Shown piece by piece: positions 35,491 through 43,092 of a stretch of 64,000 bases of DNA; within the stretch, counting starts at the first letter, position 1, and every line of letters begins with the position of its first letter. The stretch comes from Saccharopolyspora shandongensis (lineage in GTDB: Bacteria > Actinomycetota > Actinomycetes > Mycobacteriales > Pseudonocardiaceae). Location: positions 124,001 through 188,000 of the forward strand of contig NZ_FNOK01000013.1 of NCBI RefSeq assembly GCF_900106995.1, read 5' to 3'. The notes beneath the pieces were generated by a model. It was not told the DNA's origin, did not search any database, and saw only the letters and a program-made list of their open reading frames with translations. A program made the translations under genes and the position numbers.

Positions 35491-36353
35491 GGCGCGTCCT
35501 TCCGCGTCAAGAACGCCAGCACCGCGCTCTCCCAGGCCTCCTTCTGCTCGATCATCGTCCAGTGCCCGCAGTTGGGGAAGATGTGCAGTTCGGCGTCGGG
35601 AATCGTGCGCATGGGGACCAGCGCCATGTCGACCGGGCTGACCCGGTCGTCGCGTCCCCACGTGATCAGCGTCCGGGCCCGGACCTTGTGCAGCATCGCC
35701 CAGTACGGCGGCTCGTCGGAGTTCGCCGCGGCGGCGGCGACGGCCTCGAAAGCCTTGCGGCCGTACATCTTCCGCGCGCTGGCGAGGGTGCTCGGATCGG
35801 TGGCGTGCGCCCAGCGCTCCTCGATCAGCTCCTCGGTCACCAGCGACCGGTCGTACACCATGGAGTTCAGCCACGCCACGAGCCGCTCCCGCGTGGGTTC
35901 GTCGGTGAACTCCATCAGCAGGTTGATGCCCTCGCCCGGCGAGGGGCTGAAGAGGGCACGGCCCACCCCGCCGATGGTGACCAGCCGGCGCACGCGGTCC
36001 GGTTCGTCGATGGCGAACCTGGTCGCGACGATGCCGCCCATGGAGTTGCCGATCACGTCGACCTGCTGGAGGCCGAGGCCGTCCAGGAAGCGCCGGACGG
36101 CGGCGGGGGCGGCGGCCATGGGGTGCTCGTCGGTGGGGTCGCTGACGCCGAAGCCGGGGAATTCCAGGACCAGGCAGCGGAAGTGCTCGGCGAAGACCGG
36201 GAGGTTGCCGCGGAAGTTCCGCCACCCGGTGACGCCGGGGCCGGACCCGTGCAGCATCAGCAGCGGCGGCCCGTCGCCGGCTTCGTGGTAGCGCAGGGTT
36301 CCGCGGTCCGTCTGCAGCTCGCGCAGCGTGGACTCGTAGCTCAGTTCCGTCAT
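35487..36353 (-). CDS. hsaD: 4,9-DSHA hydrolase HsaD
   Basis: The 288-residue meta-cleavage-product hydrolase has a complete triad: Ser104 in G-N-S-M-G-G, Asp in W-G-R-D-D-R-V-S-P and His264 in C-G-H-W-T-M-I-E-Q. The oxyanion block H-G-S-G-P-G lies near residue 36. It cleaves the C-C bond of 4,9-DSHA to give the HIP precursor and 2-hydroxyhexadienoate, the substrate of HsaE. It is the first gene of a three-gene operon and diverges from hsaB with three operator copies between them. Confidence 0.92.
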   Translation of the reverse strand: MTELSYESTLRELQTDRGTLRYHEAGDGPPLLMLHGSGPGVTGWRNFRGNLPVFAEHFRCLVLEFPGFGVSDPTDEHPMAAAPAAVRRFLDGLGLQQVDVIGNSMGGIVATRFAIDEPDRVRRLVTIGGVGRALFSPSPGEGINLLMEFTDEPTRERLVAWLNSMVYDRSLVTEELIEERWAHATDPSTLASARKMYGRKAFEAVAAAAANSDEPPYWAMLHKVRARTLITWGRDDRVSPVDMALVPMRTIPDAELHIFPNCGHWTMIEQKEAWESAVLAFLTRKDAP

Positions 36354-36434
36354 CTCACGCCCAAGCTCTCGAGGACTTTCAGTGGTTTCGCCGCTGCACG
36401 TTAAGGGCGGGCGCCCCGGCAGGGCTGCACGGAC

Positions 36435-36532
36435 TCCCGATCAGCGGGATCGCGGGCTCCCGATCAACGGGATCGCGACCGCCCGCGGAATCCGCTTCCG
36501 AGGGCATGGGCAGTGCCTCCCGCTCAACGGGA
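36435..36532. promoter_or_regulatory. Three operator copies in the hsaD/hsaB divergent promoter
   Basis: TCCCGATCAGCGGGA (36,435-36,449), TCCCGATCAACGGGA (36,458-36,472) and TCCCGCTCAACGGGA (36,518-36,532) lie between the two starts. The first two are 23 bases apart centre to centre (about two helical turns), and the third is 60 bases further, next to the hsaB promoter. This is the richest cluster of the motif in the window. Confidence 0.75.
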
Positions 36533-36576
36533 CGACGTGGCGAGAACGCCGCAACCGCGCGCCTAACGTCGATTCC

Positions 36577-37158
36577 GTGAACACCCAGCGAGCAGCGGAA
36601 GATCCTCAGGTCACGGTGGACGACGCCCCCGCGGCGGTGGCGCCCACGCCGCTGGAGATGCGGCGGGCGATGGGCACCTTCGCCAGCGGCGTCACGGTGG
36701 TGACCGGTTACGACGGCGAACCGGCGGGCTTCGCCTGCCAGTCCTTCGCCTCGGTGTCCCTGGAACCACCGCTCGTGCTGTTCTGCGCCGACCACCGGGG
36801 CCGGGCCTGGCCGCGGATCCGCAGCACCGGGCGCTTCTGCGTGAACGTGCTCGCCGAGCGGCAGACCGACCTGTGCGACCGGTTCGGTTCCAGCCGGGGA
36901 ACCAAGTTCGAGGGACTGCCCTGGCAGCTGTCCCGGTGGGGCAGCCCGGTGCTGCCCGGCGTGCTCCTGCGGGTGCACGCGGAGGTGCACGACGTGCACG
37001 CCGCCGGCGACCACGACGTGGTGATCGGCCGGGTGCTGGAGCTGGAGACGCCCGCCGACGCGCCGCCGATGGTCTTCTTCCGGGGCAAGTTCGGGATCAC
37101 ACCGGAGCCGGAATTCGTCATGCCGGACGCCTGGGGCTGGGGCGACACCTGGGCCTGA
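36577..37158 (+). CDS. hsaB: Flavin reductase component HsaB
   Basis: The 193-residue FMN-binding split-barrel protein has M-R-R-A-M-G-T-F-A-S-G-V-T-V-V-T near residues 28-43, A-C-Q-S-F-A-S-V-S-L-E-P-P-L-V and F-C-V-N-V-L-A. It supplies reduced flavin to HsaA. The GTG start has no ribosome site. A TAACGT hexamer at 36,564-36,569 would place transcription start at or next to the GTG, so the mRNA may be leaderless. It is separated by a hairpin from the convergent iclR gene. Confidence 0.88.
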   Translation: MNTQRAAEDPQVTVDDAPAAVAPTPLEMRRAMGTFASGVTVVTGYDGEPAGFACQSFASVSLEPPLVLFCADHRGRAWPRIRSTGRFCVNVLAERQTDLCDRFGSSRGTKFEGLPWQLSRWGSPVLPGVLLRVHAEVHDVHAAGDHDVVIGRVLELETPADAPPMVFFRGKFGITPEPEFVMPDAWGWGDTWA

Positions 37159-37161
37159 GCC

Positions 37162-37202
37162 GGCGCGGGATTTCCGCGGTGCGCGGCCGGAATCCGGCGC
37201 CC
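37162..37202. terminator. Imperfect hairpin between hsaB and iclR
   Basis: GGCGCGGGATTTCC and GGAATCCGGCGCC pair with small bulges immediately after the hsaB stop and before the end of the convergent regulator gene. It could serve both strands. Confidence 0.45.
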
Positions 37203-37207
37203 GGCGG

Positions 37208-38095
37208 TCAGAGCCAGTCGCCGGTTCCCGCCGCCATCATGCGGTCGAGCGTCGCGGTCGACCAGGTCTTCTCGGGCGCGACAACGCTCATCTGGCGGCA
37301 CGAGCGCGGTTTCGCCGCGGCCGGGTAGAGCACCTGCGACACCGTCCTGGCGGCGTCCACGACCAGCGGCGCCACCTTCTCCAACGGCGCCTGGACGTAC
37401 CCCACCAGGGAGATGCTGCCCACCGGTCCCTCCGGGCCGCGGACGGCGGCCGCCGCGCAGGCGAGCGACGGAATGCACTCGCCCCGCTCGAAGGCGAGGC
37501 CGCGGCGGCGCCGGATGCGGTTGAGCTCCTGGTGCAGGGTGCCGATGTCGCCGATGGTGCGGTCGGTCAGCCGCCCGATGCGGTCGCCGAGCAGCTCGTC
37601 CACGGTCTCGGGCGCGAGCCCGGCCAGAATCGCCTTGCCCAGGGCCGTCGAGTGCGCCGGGGCCCGGCCGCCGACGCACGAGGGCACCGACGCGGCGAAC
37701 CGGCCGCCCACCTTGTCGAGGTAGTGGATCTCGCCGCCCTCCAGCACCCCGAGGTGAACGACCATTCCAGTTTTCATCTGGAGGCCGTGGAGCAGCGGCG
37801 CGGCGGCGCCGCGGAGCTCGTCGTGGGCGTTGGCCTGGCCGCCGAGGCTGAGCGCGCGGCGCCCGAGCGAGTAGCCCGCGGCGCTGTGCCGGAGCCAGTC
37901 GAGCCGGACCAGCTGATCGAGGATCCGGTGCGCTGTCGACCTGGGCAGATTCGTGCTTCGAGCCACGTCTTCCAGGGTGAGCCGGGCGGAGCAGCGTTCG
38001 AAGGAGTCGAGGATCAGGGTCATCCGTTCCACCATCGACGGCGGCAGCTCGCGGCGCGGGGAGTCAGCGTGCTCGCGAGCGAAAGGGACAGTCAT
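37208..38095 (-). CDS. IclR-family transcriptional regulator
   Basis: The 295-residue protein has a winged helix at about residues 20-75 (L-T-L-E-D-V-A-R-S-T-N-L-P-R-S-T-A-H-R-I-L) and the IclR effector domain, with A-H-S-T-A-L-G-K-A-I-L-A near residue 150 and the S-I-S-L-V-G end strand. ATG 38,095 follows GGGGAG. Members usually bind a pathway acid or its CoA ester and recognise palindromes of about 15 bp. It lies between hsaB and the LLM/NTF2 operon, with a copy of the 15-bp palindrome 134 bases upstream, and is my leading candidate for the factor that reads this motif. Confidence 0.85.
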   Translation of the reverse strand: MTVPFAREHADSPRRELPPSMVERMTLILDSFERCSARLTLEDVARSTNLPRSTAHRILDQLVRLDWLRHSAAGYSLGRRALSLGGQANAHDELRGAAAPLLHGLQMKTGMVVHLGVLEGGEIHYLDKVGGRFAASVPSCVGGRAPAHSTALGKAILAGLAPETVDELLGDRIGRLTDRTIGDIGTLHQELNRIRRRRGLAFERGECIPSLACAAAAVRGPEGPVGSISLVGYVQAPLEKVAPLVVDAARTVSQVLYPAAAKPRSCRQMSVVAPEKTWSTATLDRMMAAGTGDWL

Positions 38096-38228
38096 GGTTC
38101 TCCCCTCAGCCCGGCGTACCGGAAGTAAAACTGAAATGAATTCCACCTATCCGGAAACGGTAGCAGCGGCGCGCGAGCTGCGGAAGTCTCCCGCCGGGGT
38201 TTCGCCCGTGTTTCGGGGAGCACCCGGC

Positions 38229-38243
38229 TCCCGGTGACCGGGA
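38229..38243. promoter_or_regulatory. Perfect operator copy in the iclR / LLM promoter
   Basis: TCCCGGTGACCGGGA is a perfect palindrome 84 bases before the LLM start and 134 bases from the iclR start. Confidence 0.65.
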
Positions 38244-38326
38244 CGAGCCGGGAGCTCGCGAGGCGGCTCGGCTAAACCTTGTCGACGGCCCGGTGACACC
38301 GGCGCCGCGCGAGGAAAGGTCTGCAG

Positions 38327-39181
38327 ATGAGAGTCGGCATCGCAAGCCCGGTGGTGACGCAGGTACCGGGCGTGCATTCGGAGTGGGAGCGCACGGCGGG
38401 CATCGAGGAGCTCGGCAGGATCGCCGAGACCGCCGACCGGCTGGGCTTCCACCACCTGACGTGCAGCGAGCACGTGGGCATTCCCCGGGAGGTCGCCGAG
38501 CAGCGCGGCGCGACCTACTGGGACCCGCTGGCCACGCTCGGATACCTGGCCGCGCGCACCACGCGGATCCGGCTCGCCACGCAGGTCCTGGTGCTCGGCT
38601 ACCACCACCCGCTGGAGATCGCCAAGCGCTACGGCACCCTCGACCGCGTCTCGGGCGGCCGCCTGGTCCTCGGGCTCGGCGTGGGCAGCCTGGAAGAGGA
38701 GTTCGCGCTGATCGGCGCGCAGTTCGAGGGGCGCGGTGCCCGGGCCGACGATGCCCTCGCCGCCTTGCGCGCCAGCCTGTCTCAGCGGGAGCCGGAGTAC
38801 CACGGCGAGCACTACGACTACGCGGGCTTCGTCGTGGAGCCGCACGCCGTGCAGGCCCGCGTGCCGATGTGGATCGGCGGCCGGACGTTGCGCTCCCTCC
38901 GCCGCGCGGCGAAGCACGGCGACGGCTGGGTGCCCTTCGGCCTCGACTTGGCTCAGCTGCGGGAGATGCTGACCAAGGTCGAACTTCCGGCGGGCTTCGA
39001 GGTCGTGCTCTCCTCCGGCGCGCTGGACCCGATGGAAAAGCCGACGGCGGCCGAGGCGGCGCTGGTGCAGGTGCGCGAAGCGGGCGCCACGCTCGTCGGC
39101 GCCCAGCTGCGGGCGCGATCCGCCGACCACTACTGCGAGCAGCTCGAAGCCCTGGCCGGCATCGCGGCCGGCCTCGATTGA
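38327..39181 (+). CDS. LLM-class flavin or F420-dependent oxidoreductase
   Basis: The 284-residue luciferase-like barrel has S-E-H-V-G near residue 45, D-P-L-A-T-L-G-Y-L-A-A-R-T-x-R-I near 65-80, A-K-R-Y-G-T-L-D-R-V-S-G-G-R near 95-110 and P-M-W-I-G-G-R-T. These mark the F420-type LLM proteins common in actinobacteria. It is first in an operon with two NTF2-fold genes and starts after GAGGAAAGG. A redox step on a steroid intermediate, such as reduction of an enone, is plausible but not shown. Confidence 0.8.
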   Translation: MRVGIASPVVTQVPGVHSEWERTAGIEELGRIAETADRLGFHHLTCSEHVGIPREVAEQRGATYWDPLATLGYLAARTTRIRLATQVLVLGYHHPLEIAKRYGTLDRVSGGRLVLGLGVGSLEEEFALIGAQFEGRGARADDALAALRASLSQREPEYHGEHYDYAGFVVEPHAVQARVPMWIGGRTLRSLRRAAKHGDGWVPFGLDLAQLREMLTKVELPAGFEVVLSSGALDPMEKPTAAEAALVQVREAGATLVGAQLRARSADHYCEQLEALAGIAAGLD

Positions 39182-39196
39182 CGGGACGAGGTACCG

Positions 39197-39706
39197 ATGG
39201 CTGAGGAATCCACCGATCTCGCCGAGCGGCTCGCCGCGCTGGAGGAGCGCCTGCGGCGGCTCGAAGACCAGCAGGAGATCGCCCGGCTCATCGCGAGCTA
39301 CGGCCCGCTGGTCGACAGCGGCAGCGCCGAGGCCGTGGCCGACCGCTGGGAGGTCGACGGCACCTACGAGGTCGACGGGTGGTCGATGAACGGCCGCGCC
39401 GAGATCGTCGCGATGGTCACCGGCGCGACGCACCAGGGCTGGATCGAGGGCGGCTGCGCCCACTTCCTCGGCCCCGCGCACATCACGGTCGAGGGCGACG
39501 AGGCCGTCGCCGTGGGCCACTCGCTGATGGTGCTGCACAACGGCGGGGAGTTCGTCGTGCGCCGCGCCACCGCCAACCGGTGGCGGCTGCGGCGCGGGCC
39601 GGCGGGCTGGCGCGTCACCCGCCGGACGGGCCGGGTCCTCGACGGCCGCGAGGAGTCCCCGCGACTGCTCGCCGCGCTCGATCCCGGTGCGGTGGAGGCG
39701 GAATGA
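39197..39706 (+). CDS. NTF2-fold protein with BaiE-like catalytic residues
   Basis: The 169-residue SnoaL_4-type protein begins with a charged helix and then A-S-Y-G-P-L-V-D-S-G, giving Tyr35 and Asp40. His89 lies in G-C-A-H-F-L-G-P-A-H-I-T-V. The spacing Tyr-x4-Asp followed by His about 50 residues later, the helix before it and the overall length match BaiE, the bile acid 7alpha-dehydratase of clostridia, where Tyr30, Asp35 and His83 are catalytic as I recall. The superfamily also includes ketosteroid isomerase and other dehydratases. In this steroid operon a hydroxysteroid dehydratase or isomerase role is a good hypothesis. Its stop overlaps the next start. Confidence 0.75.
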   Translation: MAEESTDLAERLAALEERLRRLEDQQEIARLIASYGPLVDSGSAEAVADRWEVDGTYEVDGWSMNGRAEIVAMVTGATHQGWIEGGCAHFLGPAHITVEGDEAVAVGHSLMVLHNGGEFVVRRATANRWRLRRGPAGWRVTRRTGRVLDGREESPRLLAALDPGAVEAE

Positions 39707-40110
39707 CCGCCCGGGAGGAGATCGTGGAGCGGCTCGCCGAGCTGGCGGCCGCGATCGACGGGCGGGACTGGACGGCGGTCGCGGCCGCCTTCCTCCCGGA
39801 CGCCCACGGGTACAGCGGGGACGGCGTCGAGGCGATCGTGCGGCAGATGCGCGATCACCTCGACGGGTGCGGCCCGACGCAGCACCTGCTCGGCAACCAC
39901 CGGGTGGCGGTGGACGGCGACACCGCGCGTTCGCTGACCTACGCGCGCGTGCACCACGTCGGGGCCGGACCGATGGCCGGGCGGTTCTTCGAGTGCATGG
40001 GCGAGTACGACGACCGCTGGGTGCGCACGCCCGGCGGCTGGCGGCTGTCGTCGCGCACCTTCGACATGCGGATCACCCTGGGCGACTTCGCCGTGCTCCG
40101 CCCGGCCTGA
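39703..40110 (+). CDS. NTF2-fold (SnoaL-like) protein
   Basis: The 135-residue protein is of the same fold as the preceding gene and overlaps it (ATGA). It keeps an Asp in A-A-A-I-D-G-R-D-W and a His in T-Q-H-L-L-G-N-H-R-V-A-V-D-G, but the Tyr four residues before the Asp is absent. It also has a Met/Phe-rich strand M-A-G-R-F-F-E-C-M-G-E-Y. It could be a partner subunit or an enzyme with another specificity. Confidence 0.75.
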   Translation: MTAREEIVERLAELAAAIDGRDWTAVAAAFLPDAHGYSGDGVEAIVRQMRDHLDGCGPTQHLLGNHRVAVDGDTARSLTYARVHHVGAGPMAGRFFECMGEYDDRWVRTPGGWRLSSRTFDMRITLGDFAVLRPA

Positions 40111-40153
40111 GCGCGAACCCCTCGGCGTCCACATAGGACTCGTCTTGCCTCGG

Positions 40154-40173
40154 GAGCCGTTTCAGAACGGCTC
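40154..40173 (+). terminator. Hairpin after the LLM/NTF2 operon
   Basis: GAGCCGTT and AACGGCTC form a perfect 8-bp stem with a TCAG loop, 44 bases after the operon's last stop. Confidence 0.55.
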
Positions 40174-40202
40174 ATCCGAAGGCGTCCGATGACTGAGGAT
40201 GC

Positions 40203-40263
40203 GGCGGTTTCGCGCGAAACCGCCATATCCCCTCACGCGAAACGCCGGTTTCGCGCGAAACCG
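40203..40263. repeat. Pair of TTTCGCGCGAAA-core palindromes
   Basis: A perfect 22-bp palindrome at 40,203-40,224 and an 18-bp one at 40,246-40,263 share the CGGTTTCGCGCGAAACCG core, and their outer arms are mutually complementary over about 20 bases. They lie between convergent genes. The element at 8,851-8,882 has a related core. Candidate roles are a bidirectional terminator or a dispersed palindromic repeat. Confidence 0.6.
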
Positions 40264-40324
40264 CCGCCCTGCGCCCCGGGCGGGCACGCCCCGCGCATGC
40301 CCGCACCCGTTCCGGAACGCCTCC

Positions 40325-41074
40325 TCAGAACCCGGCCCCTGCGGTCATCCCGCCGTCGGCGACGAACTCCGCACCGGTGCAGTAGCTCGACTCGTCGGAG
40401 GCGAGGAACAGCACCACGTTGCTGATCTCCTGCGGTCGGGCGTAGCGGGGAATGGGCAGCCTGCGGATCACGCCGCCGGTCCGGTCCTCCAGCTCGTCCT
40501 CCTCCCTGCCGGTCATCGGCGTGGCCACGCTGCCGGGATGCACGGAGTTGACCCGGATCCCGCGGGGCCCGAGCTCCAGCGCCGCGGACCTCGTCAGGCC
40601 CCGGATGCCGAACTTGCTCGCGCTGTAGCCGGCGAATCCCGCTCCGCCGACCAGCCCGTTGACCAACGAGATGTTCACGATCGAGCCGCCCTCCCGCATG
40701 ACCGGCGCGGTGTGCTTGATGCCGAGCCACTGCGAAACCAGGTTGACCTCGAGGATCTGCCGGAAGTCCTCGACGTTCGCGTCGGCGTAGGACTGGAACC
40801 GCAGGATTCCCGCGTTGTTGACCAGGACGTCGAGCCCGCCGAACGTCGAAACCGTGTGGTCGACGATCGCCGACCAGTCGTCGGTCACGGTCACGTCGTG
40901 CAGGAAGAACCGGCAATCGTGGCCGAGTTCCCCCGCCAGCCGCCGGCCTTCGTCGGCCAGCACGTCGCCGAAGACGACCCGGGCCCCTTCCGCCGCAAGG
41001 GTGCGGACGTGGGCGGCGCCCATGCCCCGCGCGCCTCCGGTGACCAGTGCGACCTTGCCGTCCAGCTTGCCCAT
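40325..41074 (-). CDS. Short-chain dehydrogenase, 3alpha/20beta-HSD type
   Basis: The 249-residue SDR has T-G-G-A-R-G-M-G near residues 12-19, N-N-A-G-I, N-I-S-L-V-N-G and Y-S-A-S-K-F-G with the catalytic Tyr and Lys. The G-x-V-x-T-P-M block is intact and the C-terminus ends D-G-G-M. The spacing and motifs resemble the 3alpha,20beta-hydroxysteroid dehydrogenase group of actinobacteria. ATG 41,074 follows GGAGGAGC. An operator-like palindrome lies at 41,191. It may oxidise a ring hydroxyl (C3, C7 or C12); the position is not inferable. Confidence 0.82.
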   Translation of the reverse strand: MGKLDGKVALVTGGARGMGAAHVRTLAAEGARVVFGDVLADEGRRLAGELGHDCRFFLHDVTVTDDWSAIVDHTVSTFGGLDVLVNNAGILRFQSYADANVEDFRQILEVNLVSQWLGIKHTAPVMREGGSIVNISLVNGLVGGAGFAGYSASKFGIRGLTRSAALELGPRGIRVNSVHPGSVATPMTGREEDELEDRTGGVIRRLPIPRYARPQEISNVVLFLASDESSYCTGAEFVADGGMTAGAGF

Positions 41075-41190
41075 CGACCCGCTCCTCCGAATCCGTCGTG
41101 TGGACGCAGCATGGTGGCGAAGTGCTCGGCGCACCGGCCCGATCCCGCTGAATGAGCAGCTCCCGCCGCAGCCGGCCGGTCCCGTGGCCG

Positions 41191-41205
41191 TCTCGGTGAC
41201 CGAGA
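41191..41205. promoter_or_regulatory. Operator-like palindrome in the SDR / MFS divergent promoter
   Basis: TCTCGGTGACCGAGA is a perfect palindrome differing from the 38,229 copy by one symmetrical base pair. It lies 117 bases before the SDR and 154 bases before the MFS gene. Confidence 0.45.
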
Positions 41206-41358
41206 CCTCATCGGAAGCACCCTGGTCGACTCGTTAGCGTCCGCTGGCACGCCCGCTCCGGGCATCCCCCGGGCGCCGCGCGGCTGGCCAGAACTCCCTT
41301 CCGCCGGCCCGAATTCGATGATCATCGCAGCCAATCCCGACTCAGCGAGGAGTCCAGA

Positions 41359-42822
41359 ATGGATCATGCATCGCTGCCGCAAAGACCCGCGCCCGCCGGA
41401 CCGGACACCGACGGCGAATCCGTTCGCCATGAGCGGTCCACCGGGCAGAACTACGCGATCATCGCGCTTCTCGTGCTGCTGGTGGAGATCACCGGGCTCG
41501 CCTACACGATGGTGACGCCGGTGCTGTCGAACATCGCCGCCGCGTACCGATCGCCGGACATCTCCTGGATCATCACCGCCGTCACCCTGGTCGGCGCGAT
41601 CGCCTTCGCGGTGTGCGGCAAGCTGGGCGACATCTACGGCAAGAAGAAGGTCGCGCTGGGCTGCACCGCCGTGTTCGCCGTCGGCACCGCGCTGTGCGCG
41701 ACGGCGCCGGTGCTGCCGCTGATGATCGCCGGTCGTGCGCTGCAGGGCTTCGGCCTGGCCGTCCTGTCGCTGGCGTACGGGCTGGTCCGGGACGTGCTGC
41801 CGAGGCGGCTGATCCCGATCGCGCTGGGCTTCATCGGCACCGGGATGGGGGCCAGCACGATCATCGGCCCGCTCATCAGCGGAATCCTGCTCGGCACCTT
41901 CTCCTTCCGCGGCGTCTTCTGGTTCCAGCTCTGCTACGCGGTCGTGGTGGGCCTGCTGGTGTGGCGGTTGATCCCCGAAAGCGGCCTGCGCGCCAAGGTC
42001 GGCGTGGACTGGCTCGGCGCGGCGCTGCTGGGACTCGGCGCGCTGGCCTTCCTCGCCGGCGTCGGGATGGCCAAGAAAGCGGGCTGGGTCTCGGTGCCCA
42101 CGCTGGGCGGGATCATCGCGGGCGTGCTGCTCATCGCGGGCTGGGTCGCCTACGAACGGCGGGCGTCCGCACCGCTCGTCCACATCGGACTCCTCACGCG
42201 CCGCCGGGTCGGCCTGCCCATGATCGCCAACGCCTGCGTGCAGTTCGCGCTGGTCGGCAACTCGATGCTGGTGCCGATGTTCGCGATGTCGTCGCCGGAA
42301 GGCGGCTTCGGGTTCGGCTCGTCGGCGTTCGAGGTGGCGGGATTCCTCGCCGCAGCGGGGGTTTCCGCGATGATCGCGGGGCCGGTCAGCGGGCTGGTCT
42401 CGCGGCGCTTCGGGCCCCGCGCCGGCCTGGCCTTCGGCGCCTCGGCGCTCACCGCCGGCGCGACCCTGATCGCGTTCGTCCACGACACCGCGGGGATCCT
42501 CCTGCTGTCCCAGCTGATCTTCGGGATCGGCATCGGGGCCGCGACGGCGTCGCTGCCGAACATCATCATGCACGCGGTGCCCGCCGACGTGCAGGGCGTC
42601 AGCGGCGGAATGCTGAACCTGGTGGGCAGTTTCGGCAGTTCGATCGGATCGCAGGTGCTGGTGGTGCTGCTACTGCTGCCGGGCGCGACCTATCTCGGCG
42701 CCGAGGTGCACTACGCCGAATCAGGCTTCGTGCTGGCCTTCCTCGCAACTGCGGTGTGCGGCGCCGTCGCCCTGATCAGCTCCCTCTCCACCGGCCCCCT
42801 CCGCGGTCAGCACACGCTGTAG
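41359..42822 (+). CDS. MFS transporter, DHA2 (14-span) type
   Basis: The 487-residue protein has about 14 hydrophobic spans after a polar N-terminal 30 residues. G-K-L-G-D-I-Y-G-K-K-K-V lies in the first cytoplasmic loop and G-R-A-L-Q-G-F-G after span 3, as in EmrB/QacA exporters. GAGGAG precedes the ATG. Its position among steroid genes and the shared promoter region with an SDR suggest uptake or efflux of steroid compounds, but DHA2 proteins are often drug exporters, so the direction is uncertain. Two terminator hairpins follow. Confidence 0.83.
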   Translation: MDHASLPQRPAPAGPDTDGESVRHERSTGQNYAIIALLVLLVEITGLAYTMVTPVLSNIAAAYRSPDISWIITAVTLVGAIAFAVCGKLGDIYGKKKVALGCTAVFAVGTALCATAPVLPLMIAGRALQGFGLAVLSLAYGLVRDVLPRRLIPIALGFIGTGMGASTIIGPLISGILLGTFSFRGVFWFQLCYAVVVGLLVWRLIPESGLRAKVGVDWLGAALLGLGALAFLAGVGMAKKAGWVSVPTLGGIIAGVLLIAGWVAYERRASAPLVHIGLLTRRRVGLPMIANACVQFALVGNSMLVPMFAMSSPEGGFGFGSSAFEVAGFLAAAGVSAMIAGPVSGLVSRRFGPRAGLAFGASALTAGATLIAFVHDTAGILLLSQLIFGIGIGAATASLPNIIMHAVPADVQGVSGGMLNLVGSFGSSIGSQVLVVLLLLPGATYLGAEVHYAESGFVLAFLATAVCGAVALISSLSTGPLRGQHTL

Positions 42823-42843
42823 GGCTGCCCGGCGGAGCCGCAC

Positions 42844-42879
42844 CCAGCCGGGCGCGGTGGCACGACCTCGCCCGGCTGG
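42844..42879 (+). terminator. Strong hairpin after the MFS gene
   Basis: CCAGCCGGGCG pairs perfectly with CGCCCGGCTGG across 14 bases, starting 22 bases after the MFS stop. Confidence 0.65.
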
Positions 42880-42998
42880 TGTGGAGTGAACGGCCTGTTC
42901 GCCTCAATAGACGAGGCAAACAGGCCGTTCACTTCACCCACCCAACACCGGCATGCACCATCGGTGTGAGGTGAACGGACCGTTCGCCTCGATAGGCG
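42878..42998. repeat. 36-base direct repeat, first copy part of a long hairpin
   Basis: The segments at 42,878-42,913 and 42,963-42,998 align without gaps over 36 bases (about 30 identical), each containing GTGAACGG..C.GTTCGCCTC. The first copy also pairs with 42,914-42,937 to form a stem of about 22 bp with two mismatches; the second has a short internal GAACGGACCGTTC palindrome. The element fills most of the gap between the convergent MFS and SDR genes. Confidence 0.6.
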
Positions 42999-43042
42999 CC
43001 AGGGTCGGTGGGCGCTTTGGTTCGGCCACTGCGCATCGAGAG

Positions 43043-43071
43043 CGGGGCTGCGGTCGCACACCGCAGCCCCG
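43043..43071 (-). terminator. Hairpin after the 3alpha-HSD-like gene
   Basis: CGGGGCTGCGGT and ACCGCAGCCCCG form a perfect 12-bp stem with a 5-base loop, extendable through GAGA/TCTC, 22 bases beyond the SDR stop on the minus strand. Confidence 0.7.
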
Positions 43072-43092
43072 TTCTCGACCGCTTCCGGCCCG

